Assembly (NCBI RefSeq): GCF_010093535.1
Contig: NW_022985235.1
Coordinates: forward strand, 116,231-140,967
Direction: 5' to 3'
Origin: Lindgomyces ingoldianus
Taxonomy: Eukaryota; Ascomycota; Dothideomycetes; Pleosporales; Lindgomycetaceae
DNA: 24,737 nucleotides
Shown here in pieces: positions 9,760 to 19,800 of this stretch. Under the pieces are notes generated by a model. That model was not told the DNA's origin. It did no database searches and was given only the letters and a program-made list of their open reading frames with translations. Both the position numbers and the translations under genes were made by a program. Position 1 is the stretch's first letter; the number at the start of each line of letters is the position of its first letter.

Positions 9760-10383
9760 GGTCACATGCGTGCTGTGATTGCTGCAACAGAGGTAAATAA
9801 ATTCTTTTACTTTTTAAGCTTCTTTTTTATAAGTCTAACTAACATGCTGTGTGTAAGTTAATGCTTTTAAGAGCTTTAAAAATAACTTTAAACCTGTCTG
9901 CAATCTCTGCTAACATGCATCTGTAGCTTAATAAAGCTAAAGAGCCGCTCGCGCGCGTGCCCTACAGGGCTGTGCTGCCCGCAAGCCCGCGCCTACTACC
10001 CCCCACCAGCCTCCCCCTAGTGCGCTCCGCGCGCAGTCCTGTCTAGGCTACATAAAGAGTGCGCTTGCAGGGCGCTCTAGTAGAGAGTGCTATAATTCTG
10101 CCTCTAGCAGTTTACACTGTTAGCGCTGTTCCTCTAGGCACAGCTGCCTGCCTCTATAAGCCTTGTAGCAGTGTGTAGAGTAATCTAGTTTTAACTTTTA
10201 TATTTATAGTCCTCTTATTACTGTTGTCTATGCGCAGCGCTTTATTACAGCTCTTATTATAAAGGATAAGCAGGTAAGCTTCTTTGCAGAGATTGTGTGT
10301 TATACCTTAGATTAGACTAATAAGCTATAGGCTGTGTTTTAGCTTTAGCTAGTTTTTTAAGCTCTGCTTAAAAAAAATGTAGC

Positions 10384-10498
10384 AGAAAAAAAAAGAGGAG
10401 AAAAAAAAAGAAGAAGAAGAAAGAGGAGGAGAAAAAGGAAGAGAAGAAGAAAGAGAAGGTGGAGGAGATAGAGGAGGAGAAGGGGGAGAAGAAGTAGG
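10384..10498. repeat. 115-bp almost pure purine tract
   Basis: The plus strand is A/G only, apart from three T (about 10460, 10470 and 10495), and is built of GAA, GGA and A-runs. It looks like expanded low-complexity DNA rather than coding sequence. Such mirror-like purine tracts can form triplex DNA; that is general knowledge, not shown here. Confidence 0.85.
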
Positions 10499-10559
10499 GT
10501 AACGTTTCCCCTAGGCTCCTAGCGTGTTGCTAGCGCGCTAAGGAGCTCTTAAGTAAGCT

Positions 10560-11716
10560 TGTTAATCTTTTTATAGTTTAAGTGTTTTATATTTTTGCGC
10601 ATTTTATGTACTAAATCCCTACTTAAACTTTATAGCATAGGGGAATATCTTTACTAGTAGATAAAACTTTTATTTTTAGGTAGTATAAAAATATCTTTAC
10701 TATTAATAATTAACACTTTTGTTTAAAAGCTTATTTATGTGTTTTTAAAGTTAAGAAGCTACTTAAAGTGCTTAAATTACTATTTTAGTAAGTGCTTTAT
10801 AAGTCTATCTGCTAGCATGTTGCTTATTTTAATATAGTGCACTTTAAAAGATCCTTTTATGTGCTTCTAGCGCAGCTATATGTTCTAGATATTAATGTAG
10901 TGTAAGTAGGTAGTTATCTAGGTGTTCTTTTCTACTACTAACTAAATTATCTGCTAGTTATTACAGTAGATTTACTATAGTGTGCCTAGCTCTAGAGTAA
11001 GCTCTTTAAGAAAGTGTTTTAAAGCTAGTAATTTCTTTATAATGTGCACTAAAGTAAGCAGCTTAGCTTTTATTATAAATATAGTTACTATTAGCTAAAA
11101 AGTTACTTTTTATAAAATTAGTTTTTTAAAAAGTAAAATAATATATTTATAAAATAATTATCTAGTCTTTATGTAATTAGTAAAAGATGTGTCTTTATAT
11201 ATAATAAGTTACACACCTTCTAGTGCTCTATACTATTACCTATATGCCTTGTGCAGTATAGGTACATAATTACTTAGTTTACTGCCTAGAAGTGCTGCTT
11301 TCCTAGGTTTATTAGGTAGTAGAAGAGCTAAGATGCTGCAAACGCTATGTAAGAGCGCACTATAATTATAGTGTAAAGTGTTAATCCTACACACTCTTAG
11401 TATTTCTTAATTTTATACTTTATTACTAATCTCTAGTTACTTATAAGCTTTTTTAATAGTAAAAAAGTCTTTAGAAAAAGCGCGCTTTTTATAAAGTTAA
11501 ACTTCTTTACTACTTTTTTAATATATATGTTATATACTAGCTAGATTATTTTAGCTTTTTTATTTTTTATTATTTTTATTTTTAAAAACTAATTATATAG
11601 CTTTTAATTTTCTAGCTTATATATTTTTTTAAATACACTAATTAATTAGTAAGCTTCTAACTTATTATTATAGTAAGAGATATAAAGTATATTATCTATA
11701 TAAAAAAAAAGTAAAA
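10560..11716 (-). pseudogene. copia RT C-terminal part and RNase H, RIP-inactivated
   Basis: On the minus strand the RT active-site box reads YIDN (11702-11691, family YVDD) and continues ILYISYYNNKLEAY. A WFLGI-like region and an I-YIKKVVKKFNF segment (about 11555-11500) follow. RNase H shows TNYIKTR*LFYKY near 11180 (family ADWAGD-DTRRSTSGY), the IYCNN region near 10965, and KHIKGSFKV with NMLADRLIKHLLK near 10870-10790 (family ...LADxLTKxLP). Gypsy-1 separates this half from the upstream RT. Stops are TAA/TAG. Confidence 0.85.
11691..11702 (-). other. copia RT active-site codons (YIDN)
   Basis: The four codons TAT ATA GAT AAT match the family YVDD box. The second Asp is Asn because its codon followed a T (TGA to TAA change). 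Gypsy-1 entered about 20 bases upstream. Confidence 0.8.
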
Positions 11717-11721
11717 TGTAG
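11717..11721. repeat. Target-site duplication TGTAG, left of gypsy-1
   Basis: The partner at 17386-17390 reads TATAG. The single difference is a G-to-A change of RIP type. Confidence 0.85.
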
Positions 11722-12039
11722 TGTTACAATTGTGCACAAGTAAGGTTATAGAGCTTTACAGAGGTCTAGTTTAATTACTACGTAAGGTATTATAGTAGGT
11801 ACAAGACGTTGTGTAAGGAATAGGAAGGTTTAGAAGAAAATTAGTAATTAAATACTTAGCTTAGAAGTCTAAGCGCTTTAAGTATAAATTAAGCCTGTTT
11901 TAAGTTTAGTTAGTGTTAAGGCAGTTTATGCTTAAGTTTATGTCTATGTTATGTTATATTTATGTTAGACGTGCACTAATAATACTCTAGTACACGTCTA
12001 ATACAGTTATGTCTAGAATCTAGGGAGGATACTATAACA
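11722..12039 (-). repeat. gypsy-1 3' LTR (318 bp)
   Basis: It begins TGTTACAATTGTGCAC and ends GGATACTATAACA on the plus strand. Exactly the same length as its partner at 17068-17385 and the copy at 23090-23407. Differences between the three look like transitions. Confidence 0.95.
11965..12001. repeat. Hairpin inside gypsy LTR
   Basis: TTAGACGTG (11965-11973) and CACGTCTAA (11993-12001) are a perfect 9-bp inverted repeat with a 19-nt loop. It recurs, mutated, in the other two LTRs. Confidence 0.75.
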
Positions 12040-12055
12040 GTACCCCCCCTCTTAT
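12040..12055 (-). promoter_or_regulatory. gypsy-1 polypurine tract
   Basis: On the minus strand AATAAGAGGGGGGGTAC runs into the 3' LTR. In LTR elements this purine run primes plus-strand DNA synthesis. Its place next to the left LTR fixes the direction of the element. The same tract is at 23408-23425. Confidence 0.8.
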
Positions 12056-12159
12056 TAAAAAAGAAATCCTTTACATTAGTAGTTCTAGCATTAAGTTGTC
12101 TTTATTAGAGTACAGGTTTAGTTTAGATAAGTATTAAGCATAAAATTAAGTTACTATAG

Positions 12160-12430
12160 AGTTCTTTTACAGGGCTTCTATAGGTTCCTACAACAGTTTG
12201 TTGTATCTAGTTTATTTTATAAAGTATTTATAAATACATTTTTTCTTGTTAAACTAGATCTATTTAATGTCTTTTACAACATATTTTAGTTTATTATTTA
12301 TAATAATAAGTTTAGGTGGCAGGTTTAGCTATTTAGGTAGATAGTTAGATTTAGAGGCTGCTTAGCGCAGCAATAATACATAGAACACAGGGTGTATCTT
12401 TATGCTGTTAGGTAGGATTAATTAGTAAGT
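12160..12430 (-). pseudogene. gypsy-1 integrase C-terminus and chromodomain
   Basis: The minus-strand reading gives IKIHPVFYVLLLR near 12400-12365, the conserved segment before the chromodomain in fungal gypsy integrases. LKYVVKDIK and then YKYFIK*TRYNKLL*EP follow (about 12270-12180). These match the chromodomain pattern of an aromatic cage and a K-W-x-G-Y-x-x-x-x-W-E-P end with Trp codons turned to stops. In the family this domain binds methylated histone H3. Confidence 0.82.
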
Positions 12431-12899
12431 GTGTAATAAGACTATATAGGCTACTATAAAGGGGCTAAGGTTCTTTTAATTAAGTTTCTTTAATTATTAG
12501 TTTATTTAAATATTTCTAGCGTCTAGCTAGACCTTCTTGCTAGCTGCATACATAGGGGTAGAGGTTTAAAATTAGTTTATGTACTTTTATTAAAAAGCTT
12601 AAGCCTATATAAGCTTTTTATAAACATATTTAAATATATTTTAAATTTTATTAATAAGTCTATTTATATTTATTACTTATATAAATTAATAAGTTAGTTA
12701 GAGGGTATTTAAAAGTAGTTTAAATCTTATTTAAAGGTAGTATTTGTAGTTTACTAAAAATAAGAATACTTATGTTAATTTAAATGTTATGTTATTAGCT
12801 TTAAACTATGCTATAGCTAACTATTTTACCTAGTTATTCTACTAGTAGTTTATGTACACTTATAAGACTTATTTTATTATAGTGTTTATGTTCTTAGTC

Positions 12900-13330
12900 T
12901 AGCTATTAGTCTCTAGGTAAAAAGCTGTAGATAGATAGAGAATAATTTAGAGCTGTTTATAAAGTTTATTCTAAAAGGCTAAGACAAACTGCGTACCTCT
13001 GTCTAATATAATTATGTTAGGTAGGCTATAGTAAACTTATACATATTAGTAAAATAACTAGGCTATATTAGGGGCAGTTATAGAGAAACATAGTATTAAG
13101 TGTTAATACTTAGTTAAGTAATTAACAACTACTATAATATTTATATACCCTTTAGATAGAGGTAGGTCTATAATAAAATTAATTAATATGTCTTTTTAAG
13201 CTTATTTAGAGATTAGAAGTAGTTTAAGTAGGCTATTATACCTTTTTTAAGAGGCCTTTACTTTATAGCAAGTATAGCAACATAATATGTATTAGTGTAC
13301 AGTATAGAACATGCAGGGCTAGTAGTACTC
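12900..13330 (-). pseudogene. gypsy-1 integrase core, RIP-inactivated
   Basis: The minus strand shows CCYTCYKVKAS near 13285-13245, the Cys pair of the HHCC zinc-binding domain. Then come INFIIDLPLSKG near 13185-13150 (family DFI-DLP-S-G) and IIVVVNYLTKY near 13140-13105 (family VVVDRLTK). The catalytic Asp reads Asn. The enzyme would join cDNA ends to the host chromosome. Confidence 0.87.
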
Positions 13331-13399
13331 TCTCTGTAGTAGGTTAAGAGTCTTTCCTCTGCCTAGGTGTCCTCTAATAAGTAAGTTATGTATAATTTA

Positions 13400-15500
13400 G
13401 AGTAGTTTAATTCTTAGTTTATTAAAATTAAAGATTATAAGTTAGTTATAGTAATATAGCTTACTATTTTAGTTTTTATAGTTAGCTAGTGTTACCTTTT
13501 TTAACTAACTAGCGCTGTTTTAAAGTAGGTCTAAGGTTTTTTAGATAAATTTATTATTTAAATACTTATTAGTAATAATTTAATTAATTATCTAATTTAT
13601 TTTATTTAAGTTAAGGTCTAAAAATAGCTTAAGTTAAAGTAGAGTTTAGTGTTAAGCCTTTTACACTTTTTTTTAAGCAGGAATGTTTTAAGATTACTTT
13701 ATAAAAGCATTTAGTTTTTTTTTGTTTTAACTAGAATAATAAGTAATCTTAAAATTAAAATAGAATAGGTATTTAGACTAATAAGCTTATTAGTAGCTAA
13801 GTTATTTTATAGTTACAAAGTACTATAAGTTTTTATAGTTAAATAGGACCTGTATTAGATGCGCTGCACCTTCTAGTTTAGGTTACTATTATTTAAAGTA
13901 GTGTACTATAGCAAGTAATTTTTTATTATAGATCTTATAATTACTTTCTGCAAAACTTATTCTTTTTAAGAAATATGCAATAGGCCTAATAGTCCTATCT
14001 AGCTTAGTTTAGAAGAGAACTCTTACTACTACATAGTCTAAGGTATTAGCTTCTATAAGTATTAGTAGTTTAAAGTTAAAGTAGTAGAGTATTAAAGCTT
14101 TAGTAAAGGCTTTCTTTAGCTAGTTAAAAAAATATTAGTAATTTAAGTTAAAGTTAAATTAAATCTTTTTTTTAGTAAGTGTAATTATAAAGCTTACTTA
14201 CTATAAAAAGTTATTAATAAATTATTAGTAAAAGTTAGTAAATTTTATAAAAGCTTAAATATTTTTTATGTTTTTTAAGTATTACTAATCTAGTATAGTC
14301 TAAACCTTAATAGAGTCTATTTAAATGCTATCTATAAAAATTACATATCCTAAATATATAACCTTTAATTAGTAGAACTTACATTTGTCTACATTAAGTT
14401 ACAGACCTACTTCTTCTATAGCTTTTAGCACTAGGCGTACATGCTATTTATGCTCTAAAAGGCTATTACTGTAGATTAAAATGTTGTTAATATACATAGT
14501 GTAGAACATATCTAGGTAGAGTTAAAGTAAGTTATTTATAAAATGTTAAAAAGTACTAGGCGTGTTAGCTAAGCTAAAGAGCATTACTAGGTACTTAAAT
14601 AGTCTATATTAAGTCTAAAACACTATTAGCTACTTATTACTCTTTACTATTTTTAGCTTATTAAAGGCAGTAATAATATCTAACTTTATAAAATACTTTA
14701 CTTTACTTAGTTAGCTTAAAGTTTTTTATAAAAAGGGAATTAAGTATTAGTTTTTAATAGTAACAGCATTTAGTCTTTAGTAGTTAACATAAAATTAAAG
14801 CCTACTCTTAGGTTTCTTTATAAATAGTATAAGTAATACTACTAGTAAGAAGCTAGCTTAAATAAACTTTTTCTCTAAGTTTTTATTAAGGTATTTTTAA
14901 AGCACTTTTAATTTATTTAGTAATATCTTATATAGTAGCCTATAACTAGGTTATTTACTAGGCTTAAAAGTTATTTAGTAATTATATAGATGTTATATTA
15001 AAAGCTTATTAAACTTGTCTTAAAAAAAGACATGTAACAGGTTATAATAGTCTTAAAGGACTATTATTCTTAGGTTAGTGCGTTTTTAAAGAGCTAGAGC
15101 TTAGTTTATATTAGAAATTATAACTATGTAGATTTTATAATCTAGTTATTAAGCTAGAGTTATAAATAGAGTAGGTCTTATATAGCAGATGTCTATTTAC
15201 TGTTTAAGTCCTAGTTTATGTCTAAATTAAGTAAGTAAAGATTCTTTAAAAGCTTTCTTTTCTTTAAGTTTAAGTAGTTATTAAATTATTTTACATAGCT
15301 TATTTTAGTAAAAGGCCTAGCTTATTAGCCTTACTTAAGTAGTTTTTTTTAAGTTATTAGAAAGTAAGTCTAGAGACTTTTTATATTAAGTGCTACTTAA
15401 GTGTTATTTAAGTGTAAGCATAAGCATATATCTTAGCATTAGAAAGAGTTAAAGTTTAGGACTTACTTTTAGTAATTAAAGGCAACTTTATGCTAATACA
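13400..15500 (-). pseudogene. gypsy-1 reverse transcriptase and RNase H, RIP-inactivated
   Basis: The RT active-site box reads MYINNILIYSNS on the minus strand (about 14500-14465), against YIDDILIYSDS in the family. Both metal-binding Asp residues have become Asn. The region on either side is collinear with a gypsy pol and peppered with TAA/TAG. RNase H is placed by order between RT and integrase, since I read no clear motif for it. Limits are approximate. Confidence 0.87.
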
Positions 15501-17040
15501 GCTATAGTTATTTTAGAATTAGGTTATAATGTCTTATGTTTATTACATAAAGCTTAATCTACTCCTTATAGTGTTAGTAAGTAATTATAATAGTTATAGT
15601 ATAAAAGATAAAACCTTTTTTAAGTTATTTTTTATTAAATCTAGTTAGGTAAATTATTTAAGTAAGTAGTGTTAATTAAAGATTTAGTTTATGCGCTAGT
15701 TCTTTATTAATGTAACTTATGCTATTTACTTCTAAGTTAATAAAAGCTTATATTAAAGCTAATATAGTTTTTTATTATAAACATATAAAAATATTAACTT
15801 AGTACTTTTAGTTATTAGTAGGGGACTTAGCCTATAAGTTAGCAAAGATCTAGTGTTAAATTAGTCCTAAAGGGCAACTTAGCCCTAAAACAAGCCTTTT
15901 TGCAGGCTTCTACTGCTATAGCTGCAGCTATGTTAAGAGTAGCAAAGAGAATTAAAGCTTAAATATAAGTTAAAGCCCTTATAAAAATAAAAATAAAATA
16001 GTAAAAATCTTTAATAAGTGCTAGTAGCGCTACTTATGTAGACTTAAAAAAAGAGAATAAAGTAGTTTTAAAAAATATAACTATACTTACTACACTTAAA
16101 GCATTAACTTTTTTTTCTATAATCTTTACACTTTCTAAAACTAACTAGAGCATAATTTAAATTAATTTTTATTATGTTAAAGTTCTTATTTATAACTGCG
16201 CTAGTTTAGAGGCGTATTAGAGCTTATATAAAAAGGAACCTTATGTTATTATTATAAGTAGCAATTAGGTTTACATACGCATTAAAGTTATTTAGAAGAG
16301 GTTCTTCTACTATAGTGCGTTACAGTTTAGTTAAGAGGGAGTTATATAAGGCTGTAATTAGACCTATCTTATTTAAGCCTATATTAAATATAAGTTAGTA
16401 GAACTTAGTAAAGTGTAAAGTAAAGCTTTTTTTTTATTATTATAAAGTGTTTAAGTAACTTAGAGCTGTTAACTTTTTATTTAAGTCTTTATAAGTTACT
16501 TATAAGAACACTATAAATTAATCTAGGTTAATAATATTCTTATTTATTAGTAAGTTAATTAAGGCTGTTATATTATAGTTAAGTTAAAAGTAGGCATATA
16601 GTAACTAAAAGTGTTTAAAGAGGAATTAGTCTATGTTTCTTTTAAGTTTATATTAGAGCTTATGTAGGAAAGAAAGTAAGTCTTTCTGTTTTTTATTAAA
16701 CAGTAAAGGATTAGGGAGTTAGTTAGATTTTATTACTAAGTTAAAAAAGTTACAGGTTGTAGGCAGCATTAGGCAGAAAAAAGTTAAGCTATCTCTAGAC
16801 TTCTAAGTAAGCTTTAAGGCTAGTAAGTTCTTAGTTCCTACTACTATAATAAAAGTTAAGGTAGAAATAGACTACTTAATAACATAAAGCTATTTTTTAA
16901 AGTCCTTTTAAAAAGCTTTAAAGCTTATAATATAGCAGCTTTTTTATAAAGTAAGCACTTTTTAAAAGGCTTTTTAGCTTACTTTAATAGCTTAGAGTTA
17001 TATAAGTACTAAGCTTATTAGATTAGATTTAGAGGCTATT
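15500..17040 (-). pseudogene. gypsy-1 gag/protease region, decayed
   Basis: By position this part, between RT and the 5' LTR, should hold gag and protease. It is AT-rich with frequent TAA/TAG and I recognised no CCHC knuckle or DTG protease motif in it. The call rests on element structure only. Confidence 0.5.
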
Positions 17041-17067
17041 CTTAGCTAAAGTTTTAACATAATGTAA

Positions 17068-17385
17068 TGTTATAATTATGCATAAGTAAGGTTATAAAGC
17101 TTTATAAAAGTCTAGTTTAATTACTACATAAAGTATTATAGTAGGTATAAGACATTATGTAAGGAACAAGAAGGTTTAAAAAGAAATTAGTAATTAAATA
17201 CTTAGCTTAGAAGTCTAAGCGCTTTAGGTATAAATTAAGTCTATTCTAGGTTTAGTTAGTGTTAAGGCAGTTTATGCTTAAGTTTATGTCTATGTTATGT
17301 TGTGTTTGTGTTAGACGTGCACTAATAATACTCTAGTACGCGTCTAATACAGTTATGTCTGGGATCCGAGGAGGATACCGTGACA
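17068..17385 (-). repeat. gypsy-1 5' LTR (318 bp)
   Basis: It begins TGTTATAATTATGCATAAG and ends GGATACCGTGACA. Its end region still carries GGGATCCGAGGAGG, less mutated than its partner, while its start is more mutated. The minus-strand bases next to it (TTACATTATGTT) would be the primer site; I could not match them to a tRNA. Confidence 0.95.
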
Positions 17386-17390
17386 TATAG

Positions 17391-18300
17391 TAATTATAGT
17401 TAAAAAATAAGCATAGTTTTTTTTAAATAAAATAAGCTTAAGCTTCTAAAAAGCTTATAAAAGCTTTTAGTACTATAAGATTAGCAAGTTACATAGTCTA
17501 TATAAGGCTTAGAAAAGCTTAACACATATGCTAAGCTTTATAAAGCCTTTTAAAAGCTTAACACATATGCTAAGCTTTATAAAGCCTTTTAAAAGCTTAT
17601 ATGTTACTTCTAGCTTACTTTTATAGTATATGTTTAAAAATGTGCTTATAACATTATATTGCCTAATTTTTAAGTTAAATTAAGCTACTATTATAATTAC
17701 TATTTAAAAAATCTAGCTATAAGAGTAGTAGCATAAGTTAACTAGAGTAAGTCTTTACTTTAGAGATTACTATATACACATATATAAGCTTTGCATTTAG
17801 TAAAATATTTATTTTAGTTAAATTTATATATAAAGACCTACTTTAGTAAAGGTAGCTTAAATGTTACTTTAGTTTATATAATCTTTTTCTAAGTGCTTTT
17901 TTTTAGGTAGGGTAGCTATTTTTTTATGCTATAATTTAAAAAAAAAATTTTATATAAGTGTTTATATAAATTTTTTTATTTTAAAGGTTCTTTTAAAAGC
18001 TTATAAGCTCTTAGTTAAGGCTGCTTAAAAAAAGTAGCTATAAAAAACACTATGTAAAGCATTTTAAGCACTTTATTATTATAAGTAATAAATGCTTTAA
18101 AAAAGTTTATTTAAAGGTGCTCTAGATTAACTAAAGTAATGCGTATACTGCTTCTTTTTAAAAGTGTTATATATATACCTCTACTTCTTACACTACTAGG
18201 CTTACCTAGGTTATTAGGATCTTGCCTTTATATTCTTTAGCTTATATATATAGCTAGTCCCTAGCTTTTTTATTATATGCACACTTAAAAAGTGCCTTAC
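17391..18300 (-). pseudogene. copia RT N-terminal part, RIP-inactivated
   Basis: Minus-strand reading toward gypsy-1 gives a KLFRSLSLFYLKKNYAYFLTI-like stretch (about 17450-17395), the segment that precedes YVDD in fungal copia elements. The segment before it, PYIDYVTC*, fits the ALYGL region. After the 5-bp duplication the frame continues at 11716. Stops are TAA/TAG. The upstream limit is a guess. Confidence 0.7.
17513..17599. repeat. 39-bp tandem duplication inside copia RT
   Basis: Units 17513-17551 and 17552-17590 are identical (AAAAGCTTAACACATATGCT then AAGCTTTATAAAGCCTTTT), with 9 bases of a third. 39 bases are 13 codons, so the phase is kept. Confidence 0.93.
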
Positions 18301-18999
18301 TTACTTTAACTAAAGCTATAAAAGATAATGTTTTAGTATAAAAAGTAAAAGTTAATTTTTTAACTAGTAAGTTAGCTATTTAACTTAATAAGCCTAGTAG
18401 ATCTACTTCTTTAGTTAAGTGCACTTTTTAGAGATTACTAGTATGCTTGTGCCTACTCTGTATAGGGCGTGTTATAGAGCTATCTATAAGCTCTAGCTTA
18501 GAAGTTAGCTCTAGAGTAATAAGTACTATATATTTATTAGAAACTATATAAATTCTTAGTAACTTACTTATTATGCTTATTACTTATATAGTTACTTTTA
18601 CTTTTAAGTGCTAATTTTCTAGCTAGCTAACTTAAGTTTTAATAAGCTTTTTAGTTTTTACACTTTTAAGCTTACACTTTTAAGGCCTTTAAATTAGTAT
18701 ATTACTTTACTACTTATCTAACTTTTAAAGTAAAAGCTTAAAGGCTTTTTTTATATTATAAATTTTATTTTACTTATTAAGAATTTTAAGAATTTTAAAA
18801 GCTTCTTTCTAAAAAAATTAGCTTACTACTTTTATTATTATAAAAGTGTGTTTTATTAAAAGCTATATTTTTTATAGTAATTACCTAGTTAAGTAATAAG
18901 ACTTATATTTTATAGATATTTAAAGCTCTATAGCTTATAAAATATTTTATGTAGCTTTATAAAGTTACTTTAAAGCTTTACTTCTAACGCCTAGCTGCT

Positions 19000-19800
19000 T
19001 GCTCTTTGTTAAGTAAGTAAGTGTAATAGCTATATATGTATATCTTACTCTAATTAAGCTTTAGATTAGCTATAGCACTTCTTACCTACTCTAGCTTATA
19101 GTATTTAAAGTAGTTAGTAAACTATATGTTTAAAACTTTATTTAGTAAGTGTAGGTTATATGTGTGCAACAGGCTTATATTATACAGCTATATTACTATG
19201 TCTACTACTTCTAGCTAGAGCTTCTTAGAGAGTCTTACACTGCTTTTTATTTTAATAAACTTTATAATTATTTTTTATTTAGCTCTTTTTATAGCTTTAT
19301 TTAGCTTATAAGTGTATAGTAAAAAGCTTTTAATATTAATGCTAAATTTCTTTACTTAAAGTTTATACTTTAACTTTCTATGCTAAGAGAGTGTAGTAGT
19401 GTTATTATTTTACTATATTTTACTAATTTAAAGCTTATATTAATTAGACACTATACTTTTAAAGTTTTTTATTACTTTTTAAATTTTTAAAAGAGTTTTT
19501 GCCTAAAAAGAGTATAAAAAGATTTTACTACTGTATTTATTTTTAATAATTATTATTTATAGAGCTTTACTGCGCCTTAATAGCGTATTAAACATGTCTT
19601 ATATAATTCTTTAAAATAAGTAAAAAGCTTACTTTTTTAGTCTCCTTAATATAACCTACTTAGTGTGTGTTATTATACAGTGCTTATAGTGTACTTACTT
19701 TATACTTATTATTTAGATATTTCTTACACTTTTAACTAGAGCCTGTGAGGCTTTAAAGCCTAAGTGTAAAAATATAGTTTATAAGTGTTAGTAATCTAAA
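19000..19800 (-). pseudogene. copia integrase region, RIP-inactivated
   Basis: The minus strand reads HLGFKASQALVKSV near 19765-19725, fitting the W-H-x-R-L-G-H motif before copia integrases. A K-H-C-I-I-T-H-T-K segment follows near 19690-19660 and supplies one Cys of the zinc-binding site. The catalytic core should follow toward 19000, but I did not confirm its acidic residues. Order and strand agree with the copia RT and RNase H. Confidence 0.65.

Larger units (their letters stand above)
9600..10550 (-). other. Long non-coding 3' region of copia, GC-richer
   Basis: Between the RNase H end (about 10580) and the 3' LTR lies nearly 1 kb with no readable gene. Its GC content is clearly higher than the surroundings and CCA, TGA and TCA survive in places. 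It contains a hairpin beside the LTR, a 24-bp tandem repeat, a CG-rich stretch (9940-10090) and a purine tract. The bases next to the LTR, AGAGGGTG on the minus strand (9607-9600), are the polypurine tract. It could be a 3' untranslated extension of copia or DNA captured or inserted there; no insertion boundaries were found. Confidence 0.55.
11722..17385 (-). mobile_element. Ty3/gypsy chromodomain retrotransposon (gypsy-1)
   Basis: This 5,664-bp element has two 318-bp LTRs and a 5-bp target duplication, inserted into the copia RT. A polypurine tract (AAGAGGGGGG, minus strand, 12052-12043) abuts the left LTR, so the element reads on the minus strand. RT, integrase and a C-terminal chromodomain follow in the gypsy order. 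It is full length in structure but inactivated throughout. Chromodomain elements are known to favour heterochromatin, which fits this location. Confidence 0.94.

Noticed and set aside
17041..17067. gypsy-1 primer-binding site
   Set aside because: The minus-strand sequence TTACATTATGTTAAAAC matched no tRNA end I know, and self-priming could not be shown.
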